The position numbers and the translations under genes were made by a program. Of a stretch of DNA of 32,041 bases, positions 24,227-31,318 are shown one piece after another. The DNA lies in IMG/VR virus record IMGVR_UViG_3300024262_000149, positions 1 through 32,041 of that record. One strand, written 5' to 3'. The notes under the pieces were generated by a model. That model ran no database searches. It had not been told where the DNA came from and was given only the letters and a program-made list of their open reading frames with translations. This DNA comes from a virus. Numbering within the stretch: position 1 is the stretch's first letter; every line of letters begins with the position of its first letter.

Positions 24227-26662
24227 TTATCTCGGATTAAATTCAGCAAAGTCAAACCCATCTAAACTGTCTTCATTAGATTCAAAAGTCATAGGAGGTA
24301 AGTTATTCTTTCTTTGATTGATTAACTTAGACTGTTCTGAGTTTTGTTGACTAATTCTGTCAGACTTAGCAGTTTCTCTTTTACCTTCTCTTTCCTGCAG
24401 TCCTTGCACTTCAACCCCTTTTAATTGCATCTGCATTTGGAATTCAGTCTGCATTAACTGTTGTTTAAGCATAGCCTCTTGTTTCATTTTTTCAATTTCA
24501 AAAGAAATCTCCGCCTGTTTGAGTTGCATTTTGCCTTGAAGTATTTGCTGCTCTTTTTGCATAGATGCTTCTGCAGCCATTTGTTGAGACTGCATTTGAC
24601 CTTGCTGCTGCATTGCCTGCTGCTGCATTGCCATTTTCTCTTCTCTTACTTGTTTAGACTTACGTTTTGCTTTTAGTAATTGATTAGCAAGTTTAATATT
24701 CCTAATCTCTCTAATGTCAATAGCGTCTTCTAAATCTATACCACCTTTTGACAATGCCATTTGAATGTTTTGTTCAAGCATTGCTTTTTGTTCTTCATCC
24801 GGAGCGACTTCAATAAAAATACCAAAATCATATATATACAAATCGTTAATACTGTTTAAGATATTAATATTGTATTTGCCGATTTGGTTTATAAACTCTT
24901 CTTTAAAGTCTGCATATTCAAGAATATCTCCTACTCTATAAGTTAAAGCCTCTGCCATTGACCTGTACATATAAAGACTTGCGTCAAGAATATGTCGGGT
25001 AGCGGTATTTGAATTTAGTGCCGCTAATTTTTGAAGACCAACTAAAGAGTTAGGGTCAGGCATACTTGCATCTCTTGCTTCATTAAGACCTGTTACCTGT
25101 CTAATTTGATTTAGGTAATGGTTGTAATTAGTTAAAAGCATCTGTGTCTTAGCAGAGCCTGAGTTAGCGGTTAACTGAGTAATAGGCACTCGTGCGTTGT
25201 TATAGTCCCCGTCTTGAGTAAAACTTCTACCAATAACACTACCTGTTTGGAAGTATAATCTTAAAGCATCTTCAGGATTATACGCATTGCCTGTTCCAAG
25301 GTCAACCTCATTTAAACCGTCAGCATCAATAAAGACACCATCAGGCACTACGCGAGAAATAACTTGTTGTAGTTTAAGGTGAGTAATTTGAATCAAATCA
25401 GCAAAAGGAATCATCCTTCGAGTCAATGATTCAATTGTACCCTTATACATTCTTGGGGCACACGCAACATAATTGGGGATAGCGTGTTGTGTAGCAGACT
25501 TTGGTCTTACCATATTCTTTGCCATCTCCCATTTCAATATGATGTTGGTCCCCATAACCATTACTCCTTCATACCAAACATCAATAGTTTTAGAAACCTT
25601 TTCAAAGTTCCCTTCTTGCATCATATCATCAGGCGGATTAAAGGAGTCATCCTTTTCAACCATACTGACATTACCGTTATCTTTTACCTTTTTCTTATAT
25701 ACAATATTTTTTGTAGTCTTGTAGTTGAAATACAATATTGTAGCAGAGTCTCTATAGAATATATCATTCTGTTGCATCTGCGCTACATTAAAGTAGTCGT
25801 ACCAACCTTGACCATACTTAGATATTTCTTCTAAGTCAGTATTGGTTAATGTTGGGTCAATCTTTTTTAATTCTGTAATTGATACAGTTTTGATTTCTCC
25901 CCAATAAAAACAATCTTTAAAATAAGGGTCTTCTGTATAACTATAGACCACGTTAGCGGGGTCTACATATGATAACCTAACACCATCCCCCTTTAGGAAT
26001 TCGTGTTTAGCCATCGCAACTCCAAGAACGGTTTGGTCGTAATCAAGTTGTTTCCTAATGTCATCATAATGATTGGCATCAAAAATAGTATTGATAGCAG
26101 TTTCTTCTGCAATTTCAATAGCAGGTTTGTAGTTCATTTCCATATACAATGCCAACTCTTCATCTGAATTTGGTAATTCATCCGGTTCGGTGACAAACGG
26201 ATTTGCGCCCGTTTTCTGCATAATAGTCTCAAGGATTGGTTTAGCAACCATTTGTCCCTCAATCATATCCTGATAAGCACTTCTTTTTTCTTGAGACATT
26301 GCATCTTGTGCATATGCTTTTACTTTAAAAAGTCTATCAGACATTCCGTTGACTACAATGTCAACAAACTTTGGTATAATAGGAACGGGTGTCCAATCTA
26401 AATTAAGATAAGATAAGTCACCGTCTATGGCTAATTCATTTTTATATTTTGCCACGGATTGCTCTCCACGGGCATAAAGTCTTAGGCGGTGAAAATCCCT
26501 CCATTGACCGTAGTACCTGCAGCCGTTTCCATCTTTTCTAAACCACTCATACTGAATGGCTTGTCCAATTTGCAAACCGAACTCTTCCGAAGCCTTCTCT
26601 TTGTCAGAAACAAATTGGCTTGGGAACCCTGCAGATGTGATATTTATATTAACATCCTTCAT
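24227..26662 (-). CDS. Portal protein (crAss-like, large) with Q/M-rich C-terminal coiled coil
   Basis: An 811-aa protein directly after the terminase. It forms the dodecameric ring through which DNA is packaged. The N-terminal region has YGQWRDFHRLRLYARGEQSV, LNLDWTPVPIIPKFVDIVVN and GMSDRLFKVKAYAQDAM, a pattern I recall for large portals of crAss-like and related phages. Later parts hold DPANVVYSYTEDPYFKDCFY (portal wing) and LTANSGSAKTQMLLTNYNHY with LNQIRQVTGLNEARDASMPD, typical of the crown/stem transition. Residues about 670-755 are a Gln/Met/Lys-rich coiled coil (KMAMQQQAMQQQGQMQSQQM), then a disordered acidic end. The ATG overlaps the terminase TGA (ATGA), giving tight coupling. The length and coiled-coil tail are more than in P22- or T7-type portals. 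Confidence 0.82.
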   Translation of the reverse strand: MKDVNINITSAGFPSQFVSDKEKASEEFGLQIGQAIQYEWFRKDGNGCRYYGQWRDFHRLRLYARGEQSVAKYKNELAIDGDLSYLNLDWTPVPIIPKFVDIVVNGMSDRLFKVKAYAQDAMSQEKRSAYQDMIEGQMVAKPILETIMQKTGANPFVTEPDELPNSDEELALYMEMNYKPAIEIAEETAINTIFDANHYDDIRKQLDYDQTVLGVAMAKHEFLKGDGVRLSYVDPANVVYSYTEDPYFKDCFYWGEIKTVSITELKKIDPTLTNTDLEEISKYGQGWYDYFNVAQMQQNDIFYRDSATILYFNYKTTKNIVYKKKVKDNGNVSMVEKDDSFNPPDDMMQEGNFEKVSKTIDVWYEGVMVMGTNIILKWEMAKNMVRPKSATQHAIPNYVACAPRMYKGTIESLTRRMIPFADLIQITHLKLQQVISRVVPDGVFIDADGLNEVDLGTGNAYNPEDALRLYFQTGSVIGRSFTQDGDYNNARVPITQLTANSGSAKTQMLLTNYNHYLNQIRQVTGLNEARDASMPDPNSLVGLQKLAALNSNTATRHILDASLYMYRSMAEALTYRVGDILEYADFKEEFINQIGKYNINILNSINDLYIYDFGIFIEVAPDEEQKAMLEQNIQMALSKGGIDLEDAIDIREIRNIKLANQLLKAKRKSKQVREEKMAMQQQAMQQQGQMQSQQMAAEASMQKEQQILQGKMQLKQAEISFEIEKMKQEAMLKQQLMQTEFQMQMQLKGVEVQGLQEREGKRETAKSDRISQQNSEQSKLINQRKNNLPPMTFESNEDSLDGFDFAEFNPR
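24604..24633. repeat. 15-bp tandem repeat in the portal Q/M-rich tail
   Basis: Two adjacent copies, GCTGCTGCATTGCCT and GCTGCTGCATTGCCA, differ only at the last base. They encode the repeated AMQQQ units of the portal coiled coil. This is a direct low-complexity repeat, a likely source of length variation. Confidence 0.85.
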
Positions 26663-28908
26663 CTAATAATTTCGCTAATTGTTCCTTTATTACTATATCT
26701 TGCAAAGTTAATCTTTATTTTTGATTCTTTTTTCTCTCCTAAATACATAGACTTTTGAGTTGCCATTATTGCCAATCCTGAACTTATCGAAGCATCGTGC
26801 TTAGTTCTGTTGGTAATATCAAACTTTGCCCAATCTTCTAAGGTCCTTATAAATATCATATCTCCCATATCCCCTGCGTCTCTATATGAGCCCTCTAAGT
26901 CTAACCCTACATATTTTTCAATATACGATTCAATTGCAGAAGCGTGTGCTTGTTTGATATCTTCACTTGTGTTAGGTATACCTCCAAGTTCTTTTTCTGT
27001 TTTAGAAAGTTTTATATATTGCTTGTCAGGTCTGTTCATACAGAACCCTCTATATCCCCTGTTTTTAAAGTGATATAACAATCTCGGCTTGTTATTTTCA
27101 ATAAGGATGGGCATACCATAAAACACACAGGCCATTAGTACGTCTTCATAAAATATCTCTGCCGTCTGAGGACGAGCAATGTACTCTAAGAAAAAAGTAT
27201 TTATAGGGGCTTCATCCATATGGTAAGTCGTTAACCCGTGAAGTGCTCCATTAGAGCCTCCCCCACCAACAACTCCTGATATGTCATAACTGTCACACCC
27301 AAACGCCCCAATGTGTTCATTGCCCGGAAACTTTATTCCGTTTCTTTGAATAACATTGTTTTGTAGTTGTGGCTTAGGGTTCCATCCTATATAAAACCTA
27401 CCATTGTTATTAGGACTAAAAAGAACTTTTGAATCTTTTATACCATCTTTCCAAGAAAATGACCCCCTTGTCATATGATGTTCTTTGATTAAAGAATCGT
27501 TATAGTCTATCTGTTGATATATCTTTGTAAGATTAAATAAAGACATTTTACTTTCATCCCTAAAGGCGTGAGATTCAGTTCTTGGAAATTGACGATAAAA
27601 TTCATTCAAAGCATCTGCGTCATTCTTTAAAGAGTCCACCTCTGCTTGCCAATATGTTAATGCGCTTTGGTAAATCGTTTCCCCATTTATACCTTGAATT
27701 GGTGAGTCTAAATATTCTATAACAGGATGGCCGTATCTATCAATAAACCCTTCCATATTCCATTCCATTGGGATAAAAAGTGAATACATACCACTTTTAG
27801 TCTGACCGTTCCCACTACGCTTATTCACATTAGAGTCTTCATATAACTTTTTAAAGTTATCTCCTCCTTTACTCAAAGCATTTGAAGTTGAGCCCATCAT
27901 ACATTTCCCGATGATTCTGCTACCAAGTCTTAAACAGGTTTTTGTAACTCGCCAATTGTTTTGAATGTTGTTTGGCTTAATCCACTTTCCACTTTCATCG
28001 TGTACTAATAGCAAAAGTTTTTCCCCATCATAACTGTTGTCGTCAGTGTTCTTCCAATCTATTGTAGTGTCTAATCCGTACAATTCATTAGTGTCTGCAT
28101 TGTACATATTTTTTTTAGTAATCTTAGCGGCAGGAATTCGGAACGCTAACTCTGTTTTTGGTTTATCCATACCATCTTGAATAGGTTTAAAAAAGAATGG
28201 TAACCTATTTGCAATTGGAACAACCTTATCGGTAAACATTGTTTTAGCATCGCCACCCGTCTTTGACAAGATACCAACCCTTGCGTTTTTTGCAAGAGTT
28301 CCTGTGTTTACGCATTCAGATGAGGACATAAAAGAAAATCCTGAACGTCTTATCTTTAGATACACCATACCAAAAGACCTACTATCTGCCTTGCAAGCCT
28401 CCCAAAAAATATATAAAATTCTATTAGCCTCTCTATAGTCGGGATACCCAACATCAATAGATGTCCATTGGAGATACATATAATGAGCACCTGTTATATA
28501 GGTTGGGATACCGTTATTAAGATACCATACCCCATTGTCTCTTCTGTCAAATTCTGTCTCAATATAATCTACCCACCTGTCTTTAAACTCAGAAGGCATA
28601 GTGTTCCATTGAAATATGGTTTGAAGTTTACTTAACTCAGCAGGGAGTTCTTGTCGTTCCCAATATTGTTGTTCTTTTTTTGTGTGTCTTTGAAGACACA
28701 TACTTGGGGTTTTAGGAAGCCCAATCTTTAATCCTTGGATATCAATTACTTCTCCTATAGTTCCATCTTTAGATATAACAACAAGGTTATTTTTGTGGTC
28801 ATAGCCATACACCCAACTCTTTGCTTTATTTTTATTAGCAAGGACTGTGCTTTGTATATAGTTATCTACGACTCTATATATTATACTATTTTGACCTTCG
28901 TTCTGCAA
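26659..28908 (-). CDS. terL: Terminase large subunit (packaging ATPase-nuclease)
   Basis: A 749-aa motor that pumps and cuts DNA at the portal. ATPase domain: a deviant Walker A at KIRRSGFS (185-192), then Walker B LLLLVHDE (298-305, with D304 and E305), and a GSTSN coupling motif near 339. Before it lie RRDNGVWYLNNGIPTYITG and HYMYLQWTSIDVGYPDYR (142-159), typical of crAss-like terminases. The RNase H-like nuclease domain shows FGCDSYDISG (D539), LIENNKP (E604) and FDITNRTKHDASISSGLA (D697, D705), giving three acidic positions. The frame has no ATG near its 5' end: the chosen start is a TTG at 28908-28906, overlapping the small terminase candidate, and the frame is open back to 28944. The start is therefore uncertain by up to 12 codons. 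The TGA overlaps the portal ATG. Confidence 0.88.
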   Translation of the reverse strand: MQNEGQNSIIYRVVDNYIQSTVLANKNKAKSWVYGYDHKNNLVVISKDGTIGEVIDIQGLKIGLPKTPSMCLQRHTKKEQQYWERQELPAELSKLQTIFQWNTMPSEFKDRWVDYIETEFDRRDNGVWYLNNGIPTYITGAHYMYLQWTSIDVGYPDYREANRILYIFWEACKADSRSFGMVYLKIRRSGFSFMSSSECVNTGTLAKNARVGILSKTGGDAKTMFTDKVVPIANRLPFFFKPIQDGMDKPKTELAFRIPAAKITKKNMYNADTNELYGLDTTIDWKNTDDNSYDGEKLLLLVHDESGKWIKPNNIQNNWRVTKTCLRLGSRIIGKCMMGSTSNALSKGGDNFKKLYEDSNVNKRSGNGQTKSGMYSLFIPMEWNMEGFIDRYGHPVIEYLDSPIQGINGETIYQSALTYWQAEVDSLKNDADALNEFYRQFPRTESHAFRDESKMSLFNLTKIYQQIDYNDSLIKEHHMTRGSFSWKDGIKDSKVLFSPNNNGRFYIGWNPKPQLQNNVIQRNGIKFPGNEHIGAFGCDSYDISGVVGGGGSNGALHGLTTYHMDEAPINTFFLEYIARPQTAEIFYEDVLMACVFYGMPILIENNKPRLLYHFKNRGYRGFCMNRPDKQYIKLSKTEKELGGIPNTSEDIKQAHASAIESYIEKYVGLDLEGSYRDAGDMGDMIFIRTLEDWAKFDITNRTKHDASISSGLAIMATQKSMYLGEKKESKIKINFARYSNKGTISEIIR
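28683..28700. repeat. Copy of the TGTGTCTTT-AAGACACA palindrome inside the terminase gene
   Basis: TGTGTCTTTGAAGACACA differs by one central base from the palindrome at 12979-12996. On the minus strand it encodes part of MCLQRHT of the terminase. It has no T-run and is not a terminator. Confidence 0.7.
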
Positions 28909-29167
28909 ATCCTTGTTTTGTGTTTGTTTTGCTTTCTCCTTTATCTAAAGATTCAATTGCCTCTTGCTCTGTATCTATTCTACTTAAAATTTCAAATGCA
29001 TCAAAGATTGCCAATTTTTTTGTTGCTGCCGCGTTTTTTAATCTATCGGCAGACAACCCATCCTCAAGGTCGTGTTTAATAATTTCTTCTCGAGCAACTT
29101 TAATCAGTTGCTCCACTGCTCGGTGACCCGCCTCGATTATTTTTAATTTTATTTCTTTTGAATTCAT
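28886..29167 (-). CDS. Probable small terminase subunit (93 aa)
   Basis: A 93-aa helical protein whose end overlaps the large terminase start by 23 bp. The sequence is a series of amphipathic helices: MNSKEIKLKIIEAGHRAVEQ, LIKVAREEIIKHDLEDGLSA and AAATKKLAIFDAFEILSRID, then a charged tail with SKTNTKQGFAERRSK. Small all-helical, DNA- or motor-binding proteins in this position are usually small terminase subunits, which recognise the genome for packaging. No classic helix-turn-helix can be claimed by eye, and 93 aa is short for the family, so the call rests on position. A helical accessory protein is the alternative. A 48-aa frame overlaps its start by 68 bp. Confidence 0.45.
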   Translation of the reverse strand: MNSKEIKLKIIEAGHRAVEQLIKVAREEIIKHDLEDGLSADRLKNAAATKKLAIFDAFEILSRIDTEQEAIESLDKGESKTNTKQGFAERRSK

Positions 29168-29246
29168 CTTTAATACGTTTTATTTTTTTTATAGGGACGT
29201 GATTCCATTCATCATTAAAATAAGTTCTATTGTCCTTTGGCCTCAT
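29100..29246 (-). CDS. Possible small overlapping gene (48 aa)
   Basis: An ATG at 29246-29244 overlaps the upstream gene's TGA (ATGA), and the frame runs 48 codons to TAA at 29102-29100, overlapping the small-terminase candidate by 68 bp. It reads MRPKDNRTYFNDEWNHVPIK, then KIKRIKDEFKRNKIKN and a Gly/Ser-rich end. The first 30 residues look protein-like (Tyr, Phe, Trp and His amid a basic helix), while the end is dictated by the overlapping gene. The stop-start overlap argues for real translation. It also fills the 75-nt gap before the next gene. Function is unknown; a small basic protein could bind nucleic acid. Confidence 0.4.
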   Translation of the reverse strand: MRPKDNRTYFNDEWNHVPIKKIKRIKDEFKRNKIKNNRGGSPSSGATD

Positions 29247-29806
29247 AACACCATACTTATATGATGGTCGTACATCCTATATAGTTTTTCCCCATCAACA
29301 TTAAACTCATATTCCGTTTCAGGTAGAAAGGTAACTAAATCCCCCACCTTTACTCCTTGACTTTTTAAGTACTCATTTGGGTACTTCATTTTGCCAATAA
29401 GAGGTTCTTCGCTAAATGGTTTGTAGATATAAGATTCAATGGTAGGGATAGGCTCAATAAAACAAAACCTATCATATGGATGCCACTCTTCCCCATCGTA
29501 ATGCATAAAAAATTGTTCTACATCAACAAAAAAAAGGTCATCCTTAAAGTAACTTTTGCCACTTCTTTGTCCGCCTTTTATGTCGTTGTAAAACTTAAAT
29601 ACGTTGTGATGGACAAGCAATATATCGCTTGGTTTGATAGGGCCTTTATATAAGATAGGGACCTCGACAACCTCAGCGTATCGGTTAGAGTGTTTAAAGT
29701 CCTCTTCCGATGTGCTCACAATAAAATCAGTTCCCCCGATTTTTTTTATGTTATCATAACGCTTGCCTCCTACCGGTTTTACTATAAATTCAAATGGAGA
29801 TTTCAT
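29243..29806 (-). CDS. GroES-like co-chaperonin
   Basis: The ATG at 29806 is chosen over a GTG at 29827 because it begins 8 nt after the upstream stop; it gives 187 aa. The C-terminus is the best evidence: GVKVGDLVTFLPETEYEFNV (151-170), then DGEKLYRMYDHHISMVL, closely follows the GroES pattern VKvGD-V-F-x-n-(g)-V-dgEe-x-i-me-dI-avi. The first part has IVSTSEEDF, RYAEVVEVP and IKPSDILLVHHNVFKF (58-73), like the GroES VvaVg and GD-vl-h strands around the mobile loop. At 187 aa it is longer than GroES (about 97 aa) and has an inserted middle region. It likely assists the host GroEL in folding the capsid protein, as T4 gp31 does. The gene sits just upstream of the packaging genes. Confidence 0.65.
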   Translation of the reverse strand: MKSPFEFIVKPVGGKRYDNIKKIGGTDFIVSTSEEDFKHSNRYAEVVEVPILYKGPIKPSDILLVHHNVFKFYNDIKGGQRSGKSYFKDDLFFVDVEQFFMHYDGEEWHPYDRFCFIEPIPTIESYIYKPFSEEPLIGKMKYPNEYLKSQGVKVGDLVTFLPETEYEFNVDGEKLYRMYDHHISMVL

Positions 29807-29814
29807 ATATATGT

Positions 29815-29997
29815 TTATGAGCCACACCCTATACAGTCAACATACGTATCCATCGGCTTAACGCCATCAAGAATCATCTGAAGGTTGTGTATTTTGTCTG
29901 CTATATTCATCTCTTCATCGAAAGAAGTAGCATCTGACTTGCGTTTCTTTAAAAGAGTAATTTCTTGAGTAATGTCTAAATAGTTTTGCTCAGTCAT
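29815..29997 (-). CDS. Small protein with C-terminal CxxC tail (60 aa)
   Basis: A 60-aa protein not assigned to any family. Residues 1-45 form a charged helix pair (YLDITQEITLLKKRKSDATS, FDEEMNIADKIHNLQMILDG). The last residues, YVDCIGCGS, contain a CxxC pair that could bind metal or be redox-active. The stop lies 8 nt before the preferred co-chaperonin ATG. It may be a small assembly or regulatory factor; no role can be read from the sequence. Confidence 0.55.
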   Translation of the reverse strand: MTEQNYLDITQEITLLKKRKSDATSFDEEMNIADKIHNLQMILDGVKPMDTYVDCIGCGS

Positions 29998-30001
29998 AGG
30001 G

Positions 30002-30232
30002 CTAAAAGTTTATGTTGTATTCAATAGATATGGGCATCGTATGGGTAAACTCTTTCCAAAGTACAATTTCTTTTGAATTGTTTCTTTCAATCCAAATTTT
30101 AATTGATTCCAATATAGCGTCAAAACGAATTAGATGAATAGTATGACTACCACCTAAAACGTCTTGACCAACGATGTAATGCATAGCCCCTCCTTTGTAA
30201 TCGGGACCAATGCTTATTTTTCTTATATCCAT
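30002..30232 (-). CDS. Conserved hypothetical small protein (76 aa)
   Basis: A 76-aa protein, starting MDIRKISIGPDYKGGAMHYI and continuing VGQDVLGGSHTIHLI, with a helix ESIKIWIERNNSKEIVLWKE and ending MPISIEYNINF. The pattern IGpDYK-AMHYivGQ is one I recall from other environmental phage genomes, without a known role. It is mixed alpha/beta with no Cys, signal peptide or membrane segment. It lies 12 nt after the 85-aa gene, across a palindrome, and 4 nt before the 60-aa gene. It is probably an accessory factor; no function is assigned. Confidence 0.55.
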   Translation of the reverse strand: MDIRKISIGPDYKGGAMHYIVGQDVLGGSHTIHLIRFDAILESIKIWIERNNSKEIVLWKEFTHTMPISIEYNINF

Positions 30233-30236
30233 TTTA

Positions 30237-30259
30237 TGTGTGTCTTAATAGACAACACA
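30237..30259. repeat. Imperfect copy of the TGTGTCT...AGACA palindrome
   Basis: TGTGTGTCTTAATAGACAAC followed by ACA forms a 9-bp stem with a TAAT loop and one bulged A, similar to the 12979 and 21585 palindromes. It lies at the junction of the 85-aa and 76-aa genes, overlapping the 85-aa stop. There is no strong T-run. Confidence 0.5.
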
Positions 30260-30502
30260 CACAACACTTGAACTTCCTGCAGACCCTGCGTTACGATAAA
30301 GATTTCCCGCCACCAATCCACCTGCTAAAGCAGCGGTGTTAGTTGCGTATATCGGCAACGTAACTACGGCTTCATTTAACAAAGAAAGAATTTGAGATAT
30401 CTCAAAATTCTTTGTTGCATTTAAACTTTCGACATCAGTGCCAATTAATTTATCATCAACAGTTGCTAAGGTGACTATGCCATATGTGCTTATTAGTCCC
30501 AT
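30245..30502 (-). CDS. Small virion-associated type protein (85 aa)
   Basis: An 85-aa protein. Residues 15-45 read VDDKLIGTDVESLNATKNFE and ISQILSLLN, close to a module (iGsD-x-n-TKNf-v-di-l) I recall from phage fibre and structural proteins. The end NTAALAGGLVAGNLYRNAGS, then AGSSSVVCVVY, matches a common C-terminal motif (AaAaGL-vGdlYRt-x-g-vl-vVy) of small phage virion proteins. It may be a decoration or fibre-connecting piece. The start is immediately after the 83-aa gene's stop, with no gap. Role is inferred from these motifs only. Confidence 0.55.
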   Translation of the reverse strand: MGLISTYGIVTLATVDDKLIGTDVESLNATKNFEISQILSLLNEAVVTLPIYATNTAALAGGLVAGNLYRNAGSAGSSSVVCVVY

Positions 30503-30754
30503 TTATTTAGCAACCTCCATCTTTGTTTCTTCAGGAAGTTTTACATCTCCTGTTTCAACATTGATTACGGCATCTTTACCATATGTCTCCATAAGTTCTT
30601 CCTCTAATTTAGAGTACGCCTCTTTTACTTCTTCAATTTTTTTCATAATTGCTTGCTGATTCATATACGTATCACCAAGTTGCATTTTAAGAATGTTGAA
30701 TTCAGAAACCATTTTAGTGATTTCAGTTTTTTCTGTGTCAGTTAATTGTGCCAT
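30503..30754 (-). CDS. Small coiled-coil protein (83 aa)
   Basis: An 83-aa protein that is nearly all helix: LTDTEKTEITKMVSEFNILK, then MQLGDTYMNQQAIMKKIEEV and KEAYSKLEEELMETYGKDAV, then a short beta end (INVETGDVKLPEE). Heptad-like spacing suggests a coiled coil, so it is possibly an assembly chaperone or connector. The start is preceded by CTAAAAAAAAATGG and an upstream TATCTTTG box, so this gene may begin a new transcript. Its stop is adjacent to the next ATG. No family is recognised. Confidence 0.55.
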   Translation of the reverse strand: MAQLTDTEKTEITKMVSEFNILKMQLGDTYMNQQAIMKKIEEVKEAYSKLEEELMETYGKDAVINVETGDVKLPEETKMEVAK

Positions 30755-30782
30755 TTTTTTTTAGATTAAATTATTATTTATA

Positions 30783-30790
30783 CAAAGATA
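30783..30790 (-). promoter_or_regulatory. Candidate -7 box TATCTTTG before the small-gene cluster
   Basis: TATCTTTG on the minus strand, in the 56-nt AT-rich gap before the 83-aa gene and 28 nt before its ATG. A TTG lies about 24 nt further upstream, slightly beyond the usual -33 spacing. This is the best promoter candidate for the packaging/head operon. Confidence 0.4.
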
Positions 30791-30810
30791 ATTATTTTTT
30801 TTTATTATAA

Positions 30811-31317
30811 CTAACAAGTGAATGCTTTTGACCAATTCCCGCCATCCCAATAAGAATACCGAACCACACCGAAATTACTATCTAACATAGCATAATACCC
30901 CGGAGGTGAAGGTTGTTCACAATCTCCGTCTCCATCATATATTTGAGAAGCATTTACCCAAGGTGGTAAATAATTGGCGGTGTCTACTGATAGTTTATGG
31001 ATTTCCGTATTACCTATATTCCAATTAAAACAAGCAGAAAAAGGGTCACCGGGGTCATAGCCTACGGCAAATTGACAACAATCCCCAATATTACAACCAC
31101 AAGATGCAGTTTGGTCATACGAGTACCACGATGCCATACTGTAATTAGGAATAACACCACAAGTGTTTAGAGCAGGGAAACCATTGGCCCCCCCGCCATT
31201 GACTAAGTCAAAAAGAGTAATAGGGAAAGAAGGAATTGCCACAGAGCCATATGAACCATATAATCTCTCCCGTGCTAACCCCAACATTGTAATCGCTCCT
31301 GAACCCGGTACTGCCAT
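30811..31317 (-). CDS. Cys-rich virion/fibre-associated protein (168 aa)
   Basis: The N-terminus MAVPGSGAITMLGLARERLY resembles a short motif (MAvPssGxIsm-xla-E) I recall at the start of many phage tail and fibre-related proteins. It is followed by PITLFDLVNGGGANGFPALN and SMASWYSYDQTASCGCNIGD. There are about eight cysteines, including CGCNIGDCC in the middle and a terminal Cys, suggesting disulfides or metal binding. The C-terminal part (GYYAMLDSNFGVVRYSYWDG) looks like a small beta module. It follows the S74 fibre through a TAATATGGC junction with 1-nt spacing, so it is probably made together with the fibre and may attach to it or cap it. Function is inferred. Confidence 0.5.
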   Translation of the reverse strand: MAVPGSGAITMLGLARERLYGSYGSVAIPSFPITLFDLVNGGGANGFPALNTCGVIPNYSMASWYSYDQTASCGCNIGDCCQFAVGYDPGDPFSACFNWNIGNTEIHKLSVDTANYLPPWVNASQIYDGDGDCEQPSPPGYYAMLDSNFGVVRYSYWDGGNWSKAFTC

Positions 31318-31318
31318 A

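Noticed and set aside
29807-29827. GTG start adding seven residues to the GroES-like protein
   Set aside because: It would overlap the upstream gene by 13 bp and the added residues look unstructured; the ATG at 29806 lies 8 nt after the stop and gives a more natural start.
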